This document shows positions 34,726 through 43,230 of a DNA stretch of 64,000 bases, piece by piece (the first letter of the stretch is position 1; each line of letters opens with the position of its first letter). Source of the DNA: Streptomyces glaucescens. Lineage in GTDB: Bacteria > Actinomycetota > Actinomycetes > Streptomycetales > Streptomycetaceae. The translations under genes and the position numbers were made by a program. The stretch spans positions 2,251,501-2,315,500 of the forward strand of contig NZ_CP009438.1 of the NCBI RefSeq assembly GCF_000761215.1, written 5' to 3'. The notes under the pieces were generated by a model. That model worked only from the letters and a program-made list of their open reading frames with translations, was not told the origin of the DNA and did not search any database.

Positions 34726-36123
34726 TCACACGTCCGGCGCCGCCGGGATCACGCCCGCGGCGACGGCTGCGCCCAGGGCGGTGTGGTCGGCGGCGGTCTG
34801 GTCGGCGTAGGCCAGGGCGAAGTCGGCGACCGCGCGGTCGAAGGTGTCGGCACCGCCGAGGTAGGCGGCGATCGCGATGCGGTCGCCGGAGCGGGCGTGC
34901 GCGCGGGCCAGTGCGGTGCCGCACAGCGCCGCGTAGGCGCGCAGCTCGGCGGGGCTCATCCCGGCGACGTCGGCGGAGCCCTTCATGTCGCGCAGTTGCC
35001 GCCAGTAGTAGGCGCGGCCCTGCGGCCCGGTCATCCAGCCGAGGAAGATGTCCGCGGCGGCTTGGAGCAGCCGCTGCCCGGCGACCACCCGATGGCCGGG
35101 ATGGTCGTACGGCCCGCTCGGCAGATGCTCCTCTAGGACGGCCGCCCCGGCCTCCTTGACCTGGAGGAACAACGGGTCGTCGAGGTCGCGCCCGGCCAGC
35201 AGCACGATGAAGCAGCGGGTGCCGACGCTGCCCACACCGACCACCTTGCGGGCGGCGTCGACGAACCGGTAGCGGTCGAGGAGGAGCCGCCGCTCCTCGG
35301 CGAGCGTGGACCGGTAGTCGCTGAAGATCTTGCGCAGGGCGGCGGCGTCGGGGGCACCGGCCGGTTCGAGCAGCGGCGGGTCGTGGACGATGCGGCGGCG
35401 GCCGTCGACGACCTCGGTCAGCTTGTCCAGGGCCTGGAGGCTGGTGTGGCGGCGGGCCCGGGTGAGGCTGGCCTCGACCCTGCGGCGGCGGCGCGCGGAA
35501 CGGACCAGGGGCAGCAGCCGGTCGGCCTCGATCCGCTCGTACCAGGCGTCCAGCTCGCCCATCCGGGCCAGCCGCCGCATGGCGGTGCGGTAGGCGGCGG
35601 CCGACTCCAGGGCGGCGCGGTGCGCCTTGGCGTCGGTGTGCCCGTTCTCCCGGGCGGCGACCGCGACGCTCGCGGCGAGCCGTTCGACGTCCCACTCGAA
35701 CGGGCCGGGGAAGGTCTCGTCGAAGTCGTTGAGGTCGAAGAGCAGGGCGCGTTCCGGAGAGGCGTAGAGGCCGAAGTTGAGCAGGTGGGCGTCACCGCAC
35801 AGCTGTACGGTCAGGCCGGTGTGCGGCCGGGTGGCGAGGTCGGCGGCGAACACGGCCGCGGCGCCGCGCAGGAAGGCGAACGGGGAGGCGGCCATGCGCC
35901 CGTACCGGATGGGCAGCAGTTCGGGCAGCCGGTCGCGGCCCTGCTTCTCCAGTACGGCGACGGGGTCCTGCCGGTCCACGGGCGCGAGCCAGCCCGCGTG
36001 CGCGGTGCGGGGGACGCGTTTGCGGGCGGCCCGGCCGCGGGCGGCACGGTCGGCGGGACCGGGGTGCGCGGAGCTCCCGGGGCCGGGACCGGTGGGGCCC
36101 GTCGGGCCGGATGCGGTCGTCAT
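34726..36123 (-). CDS. DUF2252 family protein
   Basis: 465 residues, ATG at 36123. After a Pro/Gly-rich N-terminus comes the DUF2252 body: RMAASPFAFLRGAAAVFAAD, LCGDAHLLNFGLYASPER, FDLNDFDETFPGPFEWDVER, VVGVGSVGTRCFIVLL, and DMKGSADV. The GDAHLxNFG and DLNDFDE motifs resemble the catalytic loop and metal-binding acidic residues of aminoglycoside-phosphotransferase-like kinases, but no reaction is established. No neighbour suggests a pathway. Confidence 0.85.
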   Translation of the reverse strand: MTTASGPTGPTGPGPGSSAHPGPADRAARGRAARKRVPRTAHAGWLAPVDRQDPVAVLEKQGRDRLPELLPIRYGRMAASPFAFLRGAAAVFAADLATRPHTGLTVQLCGDAHLLNFGLYASPERALLFDLNDFDETFPGPFEWDVERLAASVAVAARENGHTDAKAHRAALESAAAYRTAMRRLARMGELDAWYERIEADRLLPLVRSARRRRRVEASLTRARRHTSLQALDKLTEVVDGRRRIVHDPPLLEPAGAPDAAALRKIFSDYRSTLAEERRLLLDRYRFVDAARKVVGVGSVGTRCFIVLLAGRDLDDPLFLQVKEAGAAVLEEHLPSGPYDHPGHRVVAGQRLLQAAADIFLGWMTGPQGRAYYWRQLRDMKGSADVAGMSPAELRAYAALCGTALARAHARSGDRIAIAAYLGGADTFDRAVADFALAYADQTAADHTALGAAVAAGVIPAAPDV

Positions 36124-36347
36124 GGCGTGGCGGCCGGTGGCCGTGTGCGGTGGTCGTTGCCGTGGCGCTGCATCGCTCGCAGATCTCCCTGGGTCGCCGC
36201 CTCCTGTTGGCAGTGAACGGCCGGGGGCGGGGGCGGCGCATGCCCAGTACGGCGAACGGGTGAGGCGGGCGTGGTGCCGGGCGCGTGCCGGATGTCAGTG
36301 GCATCGGGCAGGATCGGTGGCGAGGATCGACGGGTGGGGAGGCCGGT

Positions 36348-37538
36348 ATGGGCGGAGGGACGGTACGGCGGCACATCGGCGCGGCCGAGCGGCGGACCCG
36401 GCTGGGGCTACGGCACCGGCTGGCCGCGGGGGCCGGGGCCGCGCGCCCCGAAGACGTCGCCGAGGCGCTGGTGGCGCTGCACGGCACGGATCCGGCGACG
36501 GTGTACCTGGCGGTGGGAGCGCGGCTGGCGGAGCCGCAGAAGACGGTCGCGGAGACCGAGCGGGCGCTGTACGAGGACAGGTCCCTGGTCCGGATGCACG
36601 GCATGCGCCACACCGTGTTCGTCTTCCCGGCGGAGCTGACCGCCGTGGTGCACGCCTCGACGGGCATCGCGGTCGCCGCCCGCGCACGCGCCTCGCTGCT
36701 GCAGGACATGGCGAAGGCGGGCGCCCCGGACGCGTCGTGGCTGGCCGAGGTGGAGGCGTCGACGCTGGCCGCGCTGGCCCGGCGCGGGGAGGCGACGGCG
36801 GCGGAGCTGGCCGCGGACGAGCCACGGCTGCGGGAGCAGTTCGTGTACGCGGCCGGGAAGAGCTACGAGGGCGTGCACACCGTCTCGGGGCGGCTGCTGC
36901 GGGTGCTGGGCGTGGAGGGCAAGGTGGTCCGGGGCCGGCCGCTCGGCTCCTGGACGTCGTCGCAGTTCCGCTGGGCGCTCGCGCCGGACCATCCCGAGCT
37001 GGACGTCGCCGGGGCCCAGGCCGGCCTGCTGCGCCGCTGGCTCGCCGTCTGCGGACCGGCCACCGAGGCGGACCTGAAGTGGTGGACGGGATGGCGGGTC
37101 ACGGAGGTGCGCCGGGCGCTCGGGGCGATCGGGGCGCGCGAGGTGGCACTGGACGAGGGCACGGGGTACGTCGTCGAGGGCGACGAGGAGCCCGTGCCGG
37201 AGTCCGCCGGGCCCTGGGCGGCGCTGCTGCCCGCGCTGGACCCGACGGCGATGGGCTGGCAGCAGCGGGACTGGTATCTCGCGCCGGAGCTGCGCCCGGC
37301 GCTGTTCGACCGCAGCGGCAACGTCGGGCCGACGGTGTGGTGGGACGGGCGGGTGGTGGGCGGCTGGGCCCAGCGGCCCGACGGCGATGTCGTCTGGCGG
37401 ATCCTCGACGGCGCGGGGGTGGGCCGGGAGGCCGAGGCGGCGATCGAGGCGGAGGCGCGGCGGCTGCGGGAGTGGGTGGGGACGACGCGGGTGACCCCGC
37501 GGTTCCGGACGCCGCTGGAGCGGGAGCTGGCGGGGTGA
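36348..37538 (+). CDS. Winged-helix HTH_42 / AlkZ-like protein
   Basis: 396 residues, ATG at 36348 after GGGGAGG. It begins TVRRHIGAAERRTRLGLRHR and belongs to the HTH_42 family that includes AlkZ/YcaQ DNA glycosylases for alkylated or crosslinked DNA. Features are the RMHGMRHTVFVFPAEL and SYEGVHTVSGRLLRVLG segments, LLRRWLAVCGPATEADLKWWTGW, and a C-terminal beta domain. At the usual catalytic QxQ/QxD position this protein reads ALHGTDPATV, so activity is uncertain. It could be a glycosylase variant or a non-catalytic DNA binder. Confidence 0.8.
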   Translation: MGGGTVRRHIGAAERRTRLGLRHRLAAGAGAARPEDVAEALVALHGTDPATVYLAVGARLAEPQKTVAETERALYEDRSLVRMHGMRHTVFVFPAELTAVVHASTGIAVAARARASLLQDMAKAGAPDASWLAEVEASTLAALARRGEATAAELAADEPRLREQFVYAAGKSYEGVHTVSGRLLRVLGVEGKVVRGRPLGSWTSSQFRWALAPDHPELDVAGAQAGLLRRWLAVCGPATEADLKWWTGWRVTEVRRALGAIGAREVALDEGTGYVVEGDEEPVPESAGPWAALLPALDPTAMGWQQRDWYLAPELRPALFDRSGNVGPTVWWDGRVVGGWAQRPDGDVVWRILDGAGVGREAEAAIEAEARRLREWVGTTRVTPRFRTPLERELAG

Positions 37539-37599
37539 GCCGACGCGCGGTCACCTGGTGCCGTGGAGGACACGGCTCCCCGGTGACCGCGCACCGCGC

Positions 37600-37914
37600 T
37601 CAGCGGCTGTACTTCATCAGTGCCCGCACCATGTGACACGTCGTGTCCGACGGCGGGTGGACGCCGATGAGCCGCGCGGCGTCCCGGATCGTGTCGTTGC
37701 GGGCCTGGCCGGGCAGGAAGACGCCGGAGTCGAGCAGCGCTATGGCCAGGCGCATGGCCTTGAGCCGGCGGTTGTGCGAGATGTACCACTCGCGGGGCCG
37801 GCCGGCCGGCAGCGGGCTCTTGAGGACGGGGGCGTACGGCAGGTCGAGCTGGACGGCACGGCGGGCGGTGGACTGGGTGGGCAACGGCTTCGGCCTCAGT
37901 GCGGCAGCGGGCAC
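37600..37914 (-). CDS. Small conserved hypothetical protein (104 aa)
   Basis: GTG at 37914 is preferred over ATG at 37920 because AGGAGG directly abuts that ATG but lies 6 nt before the GTG. Conserved-looking blocks are RAVQLDLPYAPVLKSPLPAG, RPREWYISHNRRLKAMRLAI and DAARLIGVHPPSDTTCHMV. Basic, no signal peptide. Family unknown to me; probably a streptomycete-specific protein. Confidence 0.68.
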   Translation of the reverse strand: MPAAALRPKPLPTQSTARRAVQLDLPYAPVLKSPLPAGRPREWYISHNRRLKAMRLAIALLDSGVFLPGQARNDTIRDAARLIGVHPPSDTTCHMVRALMKYSR

Positions 37915-38159
37915 AGGCATCCTCCTGTCGCGGTCAGGCAACCGCCGGGAGGTCCCCGGCGATTCCCTCGAACACTGCTTCCATTCTACCGCCCGGCACT
38001 GACAGTCGGAGGTCCGTGAAGTCACCCAAAGTCCCAGGTGGAGGCGGGATTTGCCGGTGTGTCAGGTCAGTCTGGCGGGGCTCGTGGGACTCCCCCGAAA
38101 ATCGAACACCGCAGGGTGCCGGTCCCGCCTCCGGCCGCCCCCGGCGTACCGTGTCCGGC

Positions 38160-38519
38160 ATGGAAATCTGGATCAACCCCGCCTGCTCCAAGTGCCGCAG
38201 CGCGGTTCGGCTGCTCGACGCCGAGGGCGCCGACTACACCGTCCGCCGCTACCTGGAGGACGTGCCGACCGAGGACGAGATCCGCGGTGTGCTCGACCGC
38301 CTCGGGCTCGAACCGTGGGACATCACCCGCACCCAGGAGCCGGCCGCGGGGGAACTGGGCCTGAAGGAGTGGCCGCGGGACGCGGCCTCGCGCGATCGCT
38401 GGGTGAAGGCGCTGGCCGAGCACCCGAAGCTGATCCAGCGTCCGATCATCACCGCGGACGACGGCTCGGCGGTGGTGGCCCGCACCGAGGAGGCGGTCCG
38501 GGACGCCCTGTCCCGCTAG
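38160..38519 (+). CDS. ArsC/Spx-family thioredoxin-fold protein
   Basis: 119 residues, ATG at 38160; TACCGT at 38147-38152 lies 7 nt upstream, so likely leaderless. MEIWINPACSKCRSAVRLLD carries a CxxC at Cys9/Cys12. LKEWPRDAASRDRWVKALAEHPKLIQRPIIT is the ArsC-like C-terminal motif. Arsenate reductases of this fold usually use one cysteine in CxxxS-R; here a second Cys replaces the usual pattern, making a general glutaredoxin-like oxidoreductase also possible. No arsenic genes nearby. Confidence 0.85.
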   Translation: MEIWINPACSKCRSAVRLLDAEGADYTVRRYLEDVPTEDEIRGVLDRLGLEPWDITRTQEPAAGELGLKEWPRDAASRDRWVKALAEHPKLIQRPIITADDGSAVVARTEEAVRDALSR

Positions 38520-38588
38520 GGAGTGCCCCGGGGCGCCGCGACCGCGCGGCCGCGCACGGGGACGAGGACCGGGACGAGCACCTGTCGT

Positions 38589-38602
38589 GTGACGCAGGCC
38601 AC
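38589..38602 (+). promoter_or_regulatory. Crp-like site upstream of a secreted protein gene
   Basis: GTGACGCAGGCCAC matches the Streptomyces Crp pattern GTG(N6)GNCAC and lies about 90 nt before the start at 38691. One match of a short motif in GC-rich DNA is weak evidence. Confidence 0.35.
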
Positions 38603-38690
38603 TTCGACGGACCCCTGTGACCACTGAGTAACCTCGTTCGGGATCTCGTACATAGCGGCGTACGCTCCCCGACCTCTTCAGGAGGCGCGC

Positions 38691-39395
38691 ATGTCGCGTA
38701 GGAGAACTCTCGGCACGAAGAAGAAGATCGCGCTGCTGGTGAGCGCGGCCACGGTGGCGGGCGGCGGTGCCTTCGTCATGGCCAGCACGTCGAACGCCGC
38801 GCAGTCGGCGAAGGACTCGACCGTCTGCCAGGGCCTGGCCACCGCCCTCGGCAACAACCAGCGGTTCATCGCCGACCAGCGGGCCAGGCCGGACGCGCAG
38901 TCGCAGGCGCGGATCGCGAACCGCGAGGCGGTCATCGCGGAGATCCAGCGCAAGCAGGAGGCCTCCGGCTGTGAGGCGGGCGAGGCGATCGGGGGGTCGG
39001 CTCAGGGCTCCCAGACCGCGCAGCCCGCCGACCCCGCGCAGCCCGCCGAACCCGCCGACCCGGGGCAGCCCTCCGGGCCCGCGGAAGCCGGGCAGTCCTC
39101 CGAGCCGGCCGGGGAGGCCCAGCCGTCGCAGCCCGCGGAGGCGGCGGGCGAGCAGGTCTGCAACGGGTCGACCGTCACCCTCTCCGGTGAGGGCGGCGCC
39201 CCGGCCGCGTCCAGCAACCAGTTCCCGGCCGGCACGAAGCTGAAGGTGACCAACCTGGACAACGCCAAGTCCACGACGGTGGAGGTCACCTCCGTCTCCG
39301 GTAGCTGCGTGCTGCTGAACAACGCCGCGTTCGAGCAGGTCAGGGAGCCCGGCAAGTTCCTGATCCGCCGGGCGCTGATCGAGAAGGTGGGGTGA
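38691..39395 (+). CDS. Secreted protein with degenerate double-psi-beta-barrel-like domain
   Basis: 234 residues, ATG at 38691 after AGGAGG. The Sec signal peptide is KKKIALLVSAATVAGGGAF, cut near SNAAQS. A helical N-domain (VCQGLATALGNNQRFIADQR) follows, then a Pro/Ala/Glu/Gln-rich repeat linker (PADPAQPAEPADPGQP, about 108-155). The C-domain reads FPAGTKLKVTNLDNAKSTTV and ends AAFEQVREPGKFLIRRALIE, which recalls RlpA/expansin-like barrels that act on peptidoglycan, but the DRGP-type motif is missing. Probably cell-wall binding. Fold assignment tentative. Confidence 0.72.
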   Translation: MSRRRTLGTKKKIALLVSAATVAGGGAFVMASTSNAAQSAKDSTVCQGLATALGNNQRFIADQRARPDAQSQARIANREAVIAEIQRKQEASGCEAGEAIGGSAQGSQTAQPADPAQPAEPADPGQPSGPAEAGQSSEPAGEAQPSQPAEAAGEQVCNGSTVTLSGEGGAPAASSNQFPAGTKLKVTNLDNAKSTTVEVTSVSGSCVLLNNAAFEQVREPGKFLIRRALIEKVG

Positions 39396-39896
39396 GGCCC
39401 GGACGGCCGGCGAGCCGGCGAGGGGGCCGCTGAGGGGACGGCCCCGCGGCGGCAGCACCCGCGCGGACCGGCCCTCGGCACGGTGACCGGTCCCGTCGCT
39501 CCCGGGTGGGGAGCGGTGGGGCCGGCCATCCCGGCGGACGGACGGCCCGGCGCCCGGCGCGACCCGGGCGGGCCGACGGGGTCATGCCCCTGCCCGTACC
39601 GCGTCGCCGAAGGGGGGACATGCCCCTGCCCGGGCCGCGTATGCCCCTCGCATACGAGCCGCCCGGCGCTCCCCGTCGGCACTCCCCGTCGGCGCGGGCG
39701 GACGGCGCCCCCGCTCCGGCGCGACCCTCACCCTGTGAGTCGCGCCACAGCACCACCAGGTAACACGGGGTTCACATTCGAGCAATGGCCGGGAAATCGC
39801 CCGTTGACAGGCTCACGGACAACAGCGCGGCGCCCCAGTGCCGCAGCGCCGCAGCACCCGCAAGTGCGCCCGACCCACCCCCGAAGGATGTGGCCC
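39396..39896 (+). promoter_or_regulatory. 501-nt glnII upstream region with repeats
   Basis: No gene. CATGCCCCTGCCCG occurs exactly at 39583-39596 and 39619-39632 (36-bp period), and ATGCCCCT recurs at 39641-39648. Closer to glnII are a GlnR box (39760-39797) and a perfect -35 TTGACA at 39804-39809 without an evident -10. The glnII ribosome site AAGGA is at 39884-39888. Confidence 0.5.
39760..39797 (+). promoter_or_regulatory. GlnR box upstream of glnII
   Basis: Elements at an 11-nt period: GTAAC at 39760, TTCAC at 39771, GCAAT at 39782, GAAAT at 39793. The second and third deviate from GAAAC/GTnAC, so this is a weaker match than the glnA box, but spacing and position are right for nitrogen control. 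Confidence 0.6.
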
Positions 39897-40928
39897 GTGA
39901 CCTTCAAGGCTGAGTACATCTGGATCGACGGCACCCAGCCGACCGCCAAGCTCCGCTCCAAGACCAAGATCATCACGGGTTCGCCCGCCGGTCTGGACGC
40001 GCTGCCCATCTGGGGTTTCGACGGGTCCTCCACGAACCAGGCCAAGGGCCACTCCTCGGACCGTGTCCTCAAGCCGGTCTTCACCTGCCCCGACCCGATC
40101 CGCGGCGGTGACGACGTCCTCGTCCTGTGCGAGGTCCTCAACATCGACATGACGCCGCACGAGTCCAACACCCGTGCCGCGCTCGCCGAGGTCGCGGAGA
40201 GGTTCGCGGCGCAGGAGCCGATCTTCGGCATCGAGCAGGAGTACACCTTCTTCGACGGCTCCCGCCCGCTCGGCTTCCCCGAGGGCGGCTTCCCCGCCCC
40301 GCAGGGCGGCTACTACTGCGGTGTCGGCGCCGACGAGATCTTCGGCCGCGACATCGTCGAGAAGCACCTCGACAACTGCCTGGCCGCGGGTCTCGGCATC
40401 TCCGGCATCAACGCCGAGGTCATGCCGGGCCAGTGGGAGTTCCAGGTCGGTCCGCTCGCCCCGCTGGAGGTCTCCGACCAGTTGTGGGTGGCCCGCTGGC
40501 TGCTCTACCGCACCGCCGAGGACTTCGGCATCTCCGCCACCCTCGACCCGAAGCCGGTCAAGGGCGACTGGAACGGCGCCGGCGCGCACACCAACTTCTC
40601 CACCAAGGCGATGCGCGAGCGCTACGACGCGATCATCACCGCCTGCGAGTCGCTGGGCGAGGGCTCCAAGCCGCTCGACCACGTCAAGAACTACGGCGCC
40701 GGCATCGACGACCGCCTGACCGGCCTGCACGAGACCGCCCCGTGGGACGAGTACTCCTACGGCGTCTCCAACCGCGGCGCCTCGGTCCGCATCCCGTGGC
40801 AGGTCGAGAAGGACGGCAAGGGCTACATCGAGGACCGCCGTCCGAACGCCAACGTCGACCCGTACGTGGTGACCCGCCTGCTGGTGGACACCTGCTGCTC
40901 CGCCCTGGAGAAGGCCGGCCAGGTCTGA
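39897..40928 (+). CDS. glnII: Glutamine synthetase type II (eukaryotic-like)
   Basis: 343 residues. GTG at 39897 is chosen for AAGGA 8 nt upstream. It begins TFKAEYIWIDGTQPTAKLRS, the GSII signature. It also has WGFDGSSTNQAKGHSSD, PIFGIEQEYTFFDG, GGYYCGVGADEIFGRDIVEK and GPLAPLEVSDQLWVARW. It lacks the type I adenylylation tyrosine. Actinobacteria carrying GSII use it as a second, heat-labile ammonia-assimilating enzyme. Terminated by an 18-bp hairpin. Confidence 0.96.
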   Translation: MTFKAEYIWIDGTQPTAKLRSKTKIITGSPAGLDALPIWGFDGSSTNQAKGHSSDRVLKPVFTCPDPIRGGDDVLVLCEVLNIDMTPHESNTRAALAEVAERFAAQEPIFGIEQEYTFFDGSRPLGFPEGGFPAPQGGYYCGVGADEIFGRDIVEKHLDNCLAAGLGISGINAEVMPGQWEFQVGPLAPLEVSDQLWVARWLLYRTAEDFGISATLDPKPVKGDWNGAGAHTNFSTKAMRERYDAIITACESLGEGSKPLDHVKNYGAGIDDRLTGLHETAPWDEYSYGVSNRGASVRIPWQVEKDGKGYIEDRRPNANVDPYVVTRLLVDTCCSALEKAGQV

Positions 40929-40944
40929 TCCGCACCGCGGCTCC

Positions 40945-40983
40945 GGGAAGGGGCGCCCGCCGTCACGGCGGGCGCCCCTTCCC
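40945..40983 (+). terminator. glnII terminator
   Basis: 18-bp perfect stem beginning GGGAAGGGGCGCCCGCCG with a TCA loop, 16 nt after the glnII stop. Confidence 0.88.
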
Positions 40984-41207
40984 GCGTTCCCCCTCCCCGC
41001 CGGCGAGCCGCGCGGCCGGGCCGGCCCCCGTGCGGGTGAACTCGGCACCGCCGCCGCACCGTTGCCGGTACGCGGCGGTTCCGGCGGCCCGGAGGAGACC
41101 ACGGCGGCCCCGCCACCCGGCTGGTTCCGGGACCGGAGGCGTCCACGCAGTGAGAGAGCGCCGGCAGAGGGGTCCGCACGACCGTCCGCGCATGCTTGAA
41201 TGGAGAC

Positions 41208-41330
41208 ATGGCCAGCATCCAGAAGTACTCCGCGACGGGTCGCCGTGACCTCGAGCCCTTCTGGCCTTCCCGTCAGCACCACGACTACGACCGGGTGTGT
41301 TGCCGCGCGACGAACGCGCCGGCCCTCTAA
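41208..41330 (+). CDS. 40-residue putative leader peptide ending in RVCCR motif
   Basis: ATG at 41208 with GGAG just upstream. The product starts MASIQKYSATGRRDLEPFWP and ends QHHDYDRVCCRATNAPAL. The (R/H)H-D--RV-CR layout resembles the short cysteine-containing leader peptides (RHVDLxRV...CR) annotated before sulfur or other genes in Streptomyces. It lies 82 nt before glnRII, and the gap holds a small hairpin CCGGCC-TTC-GGTCGG near 41342. Codon use is good. Leader function is inferred from shape and position. Confidence 0.6.
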   Translation: MASIQKYSATGRRDLEPFWPSRQHHDYDRVCCRATNAPAL

Positions 41331-41412
41331 AGCCGTACCTCCCGGCCTTCGGTCGGCGTGACGACGTACGTCCTTCCCCGACGCACTCTCGCGCGAAAAG
41401 AGCTGACCTCTC

Positions 41413-42039
41413 ATGGCGACCACCCGTTCCCTGTCCTCCCGGACCGCCCTCTCCTCGGCTGCCGCCGGCGGCACCGCCACCGCGCACAGCGCCCGGCACC
41501 GGCTGCGCGCCGTCGACCGCGACGACGTGATAGACGTCGCGGACTTCCTGCCGCCGGGCGCCACCTGGCTGCCGGCCCCGGCGCACGCCCTGCCCGCCCT
41601 GCCGGGCCGCCCGCCGATGGTCGGGTACCTGGTGCTGGTCCCGGCCGACCAGCAGCCGCCGTTCCTGCCGGTGGCGGTTCCCGGCCAGCGGACCCCGGAG
41701 CCGGCCGGGGAGGCACCGGCGGACACCGAGCCGCCCTCCCTCGGCGAACCCCTCATCCGCATCGACTCCGTCCGCCGCACCGCGGTGGTGGACGGGCGCG
41801 AACTGGACCTGACGTACCTGGAGTTCGAGCTGCTGGCCCATCTGGTGGCCCACCCGCACCGGGTGCACACCCGCGACCAGCTCGTCGGCACGGTGTGGGG
41901 CTACGGGCACGTCGGCGACGGCCGCACGGTGGACGTGCACATCGCCCGGCTGCGCCGCAAGCTGGGCGCCGAGCACCGGGACACCATCCGCACCGTGCGC
42001 CGGGTCGGCTACAAGTACACGCCGCCGGCCGGGCGCTGA
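41413..42039 (+). CDS. glnRII: OmpR-type winged-helix regulator GlnRII
   Basis: 208 residues, ATG at 41413, weak ribosome site. The C-terminal winged helix (about 110-205) is complete: RRTAVVDGRELDLTYLEFEL, HPHRVHTRDQLVGTVWGYGH, RTVDVHIARLRRKLG, RTVRRVGYKYTPP. The N-terminal part is not a normal receiver domain and has no obvious phospho-acceptor aspartate. Location downstream of glnII matches S. coelicolor GlnRII (SCO2213, recalled), which binds the same nitrogen promoters as GlnR. Confidence 0.88.
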   Translation: MATTRSLSSRTALSSAAAGGTATAHSARHRLRAVDRDDVIDVADFLPPGATWLPAPAHALPALPGRPPMVGYLVLVPADQQPPFLPVAVPGQRTPEPAGEAPADTEPPSLGEPLIRIDSVRRTAVVDGRELDLTYLEFELLAHLVAHPHRVHTRDQLVGTVWGYGHVGDGRTVDVHIARLRRKLGAEHRDTIRTVRRVGYKYTPPAGR

Positions 42040-42098
42040 CCGTCTGCCCTGGGCAGATCCGCTGTCCTCGCGCACCGGGAGCGGGCAGGCTCACCGCC

Positions 42099-43112
42099 AT
42101 GAGACTTCTGGTGCTGGGCGGTACGGAGTTCGTGGGGCGGGCGGTCGTGGAGGCGGCCGTGGCGCGGGGCTGGGACGTGACCGTGTTCCACCGGGGGCGG
42201 CACGCGGCGCCCGCCGGGGTGCGGGCGCTGCACGGCGACCGCACCGCGCCCGACGGGCTCGCCGCGCTCGCGGACGGCGCGTGGGACGCCGTCGTCGACA
42301 CCTGGTCGGCGGCGCCCCACGCGGTGCGGGACTCGGCGCGGCTGCTGCGGGGCCGCGCCGGACGGTACGTCTACGTGTCGAGCTGCTCGGTGTACGCGTG
42401 GGCGCCCCCCGCCGGGTACGCCGAGGACGCGCCACTGGTCGAGGGCGCCGATCCGGACGCCGGGCAGACCGAGTACGCGCGCGACAAGCGGGGCGGCGAG
42501 CTGGCCGCGCTGGGCGCCTTCGGCGCGGACCGCTCGCTGCTGGTCAGGGCGGGGCTGATCATCGGGCCGTACGAGAACGTGGGCCGGCTGCCCTGGTGGC
42601 TGAACCGGACGGCCCGCGGCGGTCCGGTGCTGGCGCCGGGCCCCCGGGACCTGCCCCTGCAGTACATCGACGTCCGCGATCTCGCCGCGTGGATCCTCGG
42701 CGGCGTCGAGCGGGAGCTGAGCGGCCCGTACAACCTGGTCTCGCCGCAGGGCCACGCCACCATGGGCACCCTGCTGGAGGCCTGCGCCCAGGTCACCGGC
42801 GGCGGCGCCGAGCTGTGCTGGACCGATCCCGAGGTGATCCTGGAGGCCGGGATCGCGCCGTGGACCGAGCTGCCGGTGTGGGTGCCGCCGGGCAGCGACC
42901 TGCACGACGCCCTGCACTCCTCGGACGTCTCCCGCGCGGTCGCGGCGGGCCTCGGCTGCCGGCCCGTGGAGGAGACCGTCGCCGACACCTGGAGCTGGCT
43001 GCACTCGCTCGGCGGGGTGGCCCCGCAGCGCCCGGACCGGCCGGACAAGGGCGTGGACCCGGAGACGGAGGCGAAGGTGCTCGCCCAGGCCCACGGCCGC
43101 CAACTGCCGTGA
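42099..43112 (+). CDS. NAD(P)-dependent epimerase/dehydratase family protein
   Basis: 337 residues, ATG at 42099, with CAGGCT 7 nt upstream. The Rossmann motif is [17 protein letters not shown] (about 4-20). It continues [12 protein letters not shown], then [14 protein letters not shown] with a YxxxK-like pair, [20 protein letters not shown], and [12 protein letters not shown]. This is the extended-SDR/isoflavone-reductase-like type. Substrate unknown. Follows glnRII by 59 nt. Confidence 0.86.
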   Translation: MRLLVLGGTEFVGRAVVEAAVARGWDVTVFHRGRHAAPAGVRALHGDRTAPDGLAALADGAWDAVVDTWSAAPHAVRDSARLLRGRAGRYVYVSSCSVYAWAPPAGYAEDAPLVEGADPDAGQTEYARDKRGGELAALGAFGADRSLLVRAGLIIGPYENVGRLPWWLNRTARGGPVLAPGPRDLPLQYIDVRDLAAWILGGVERELSGPYNLVSPQGHATMGTLLEACAQVTGGGAELCWTDPEVILEAGIAPWTELPVWVPPGSDLHDALHSSDVSRAVAAGLGCRPVEETVADTWSWLHSLGGVAPQRPDRPDKGVDPETEAKVLAQAHGRQLP

Positions 43113-43230
43113 CCTGACGGTAATTTCAGCGACGTTTGAACACTCGTGGGACTCCTTGCGTATGGAGGGGAGCCGCTTCACTCCTGTCGGGCGCCTCGAT
43201 GCTGCCCCGCAAGGAAGTCAGAGGAGTTCC

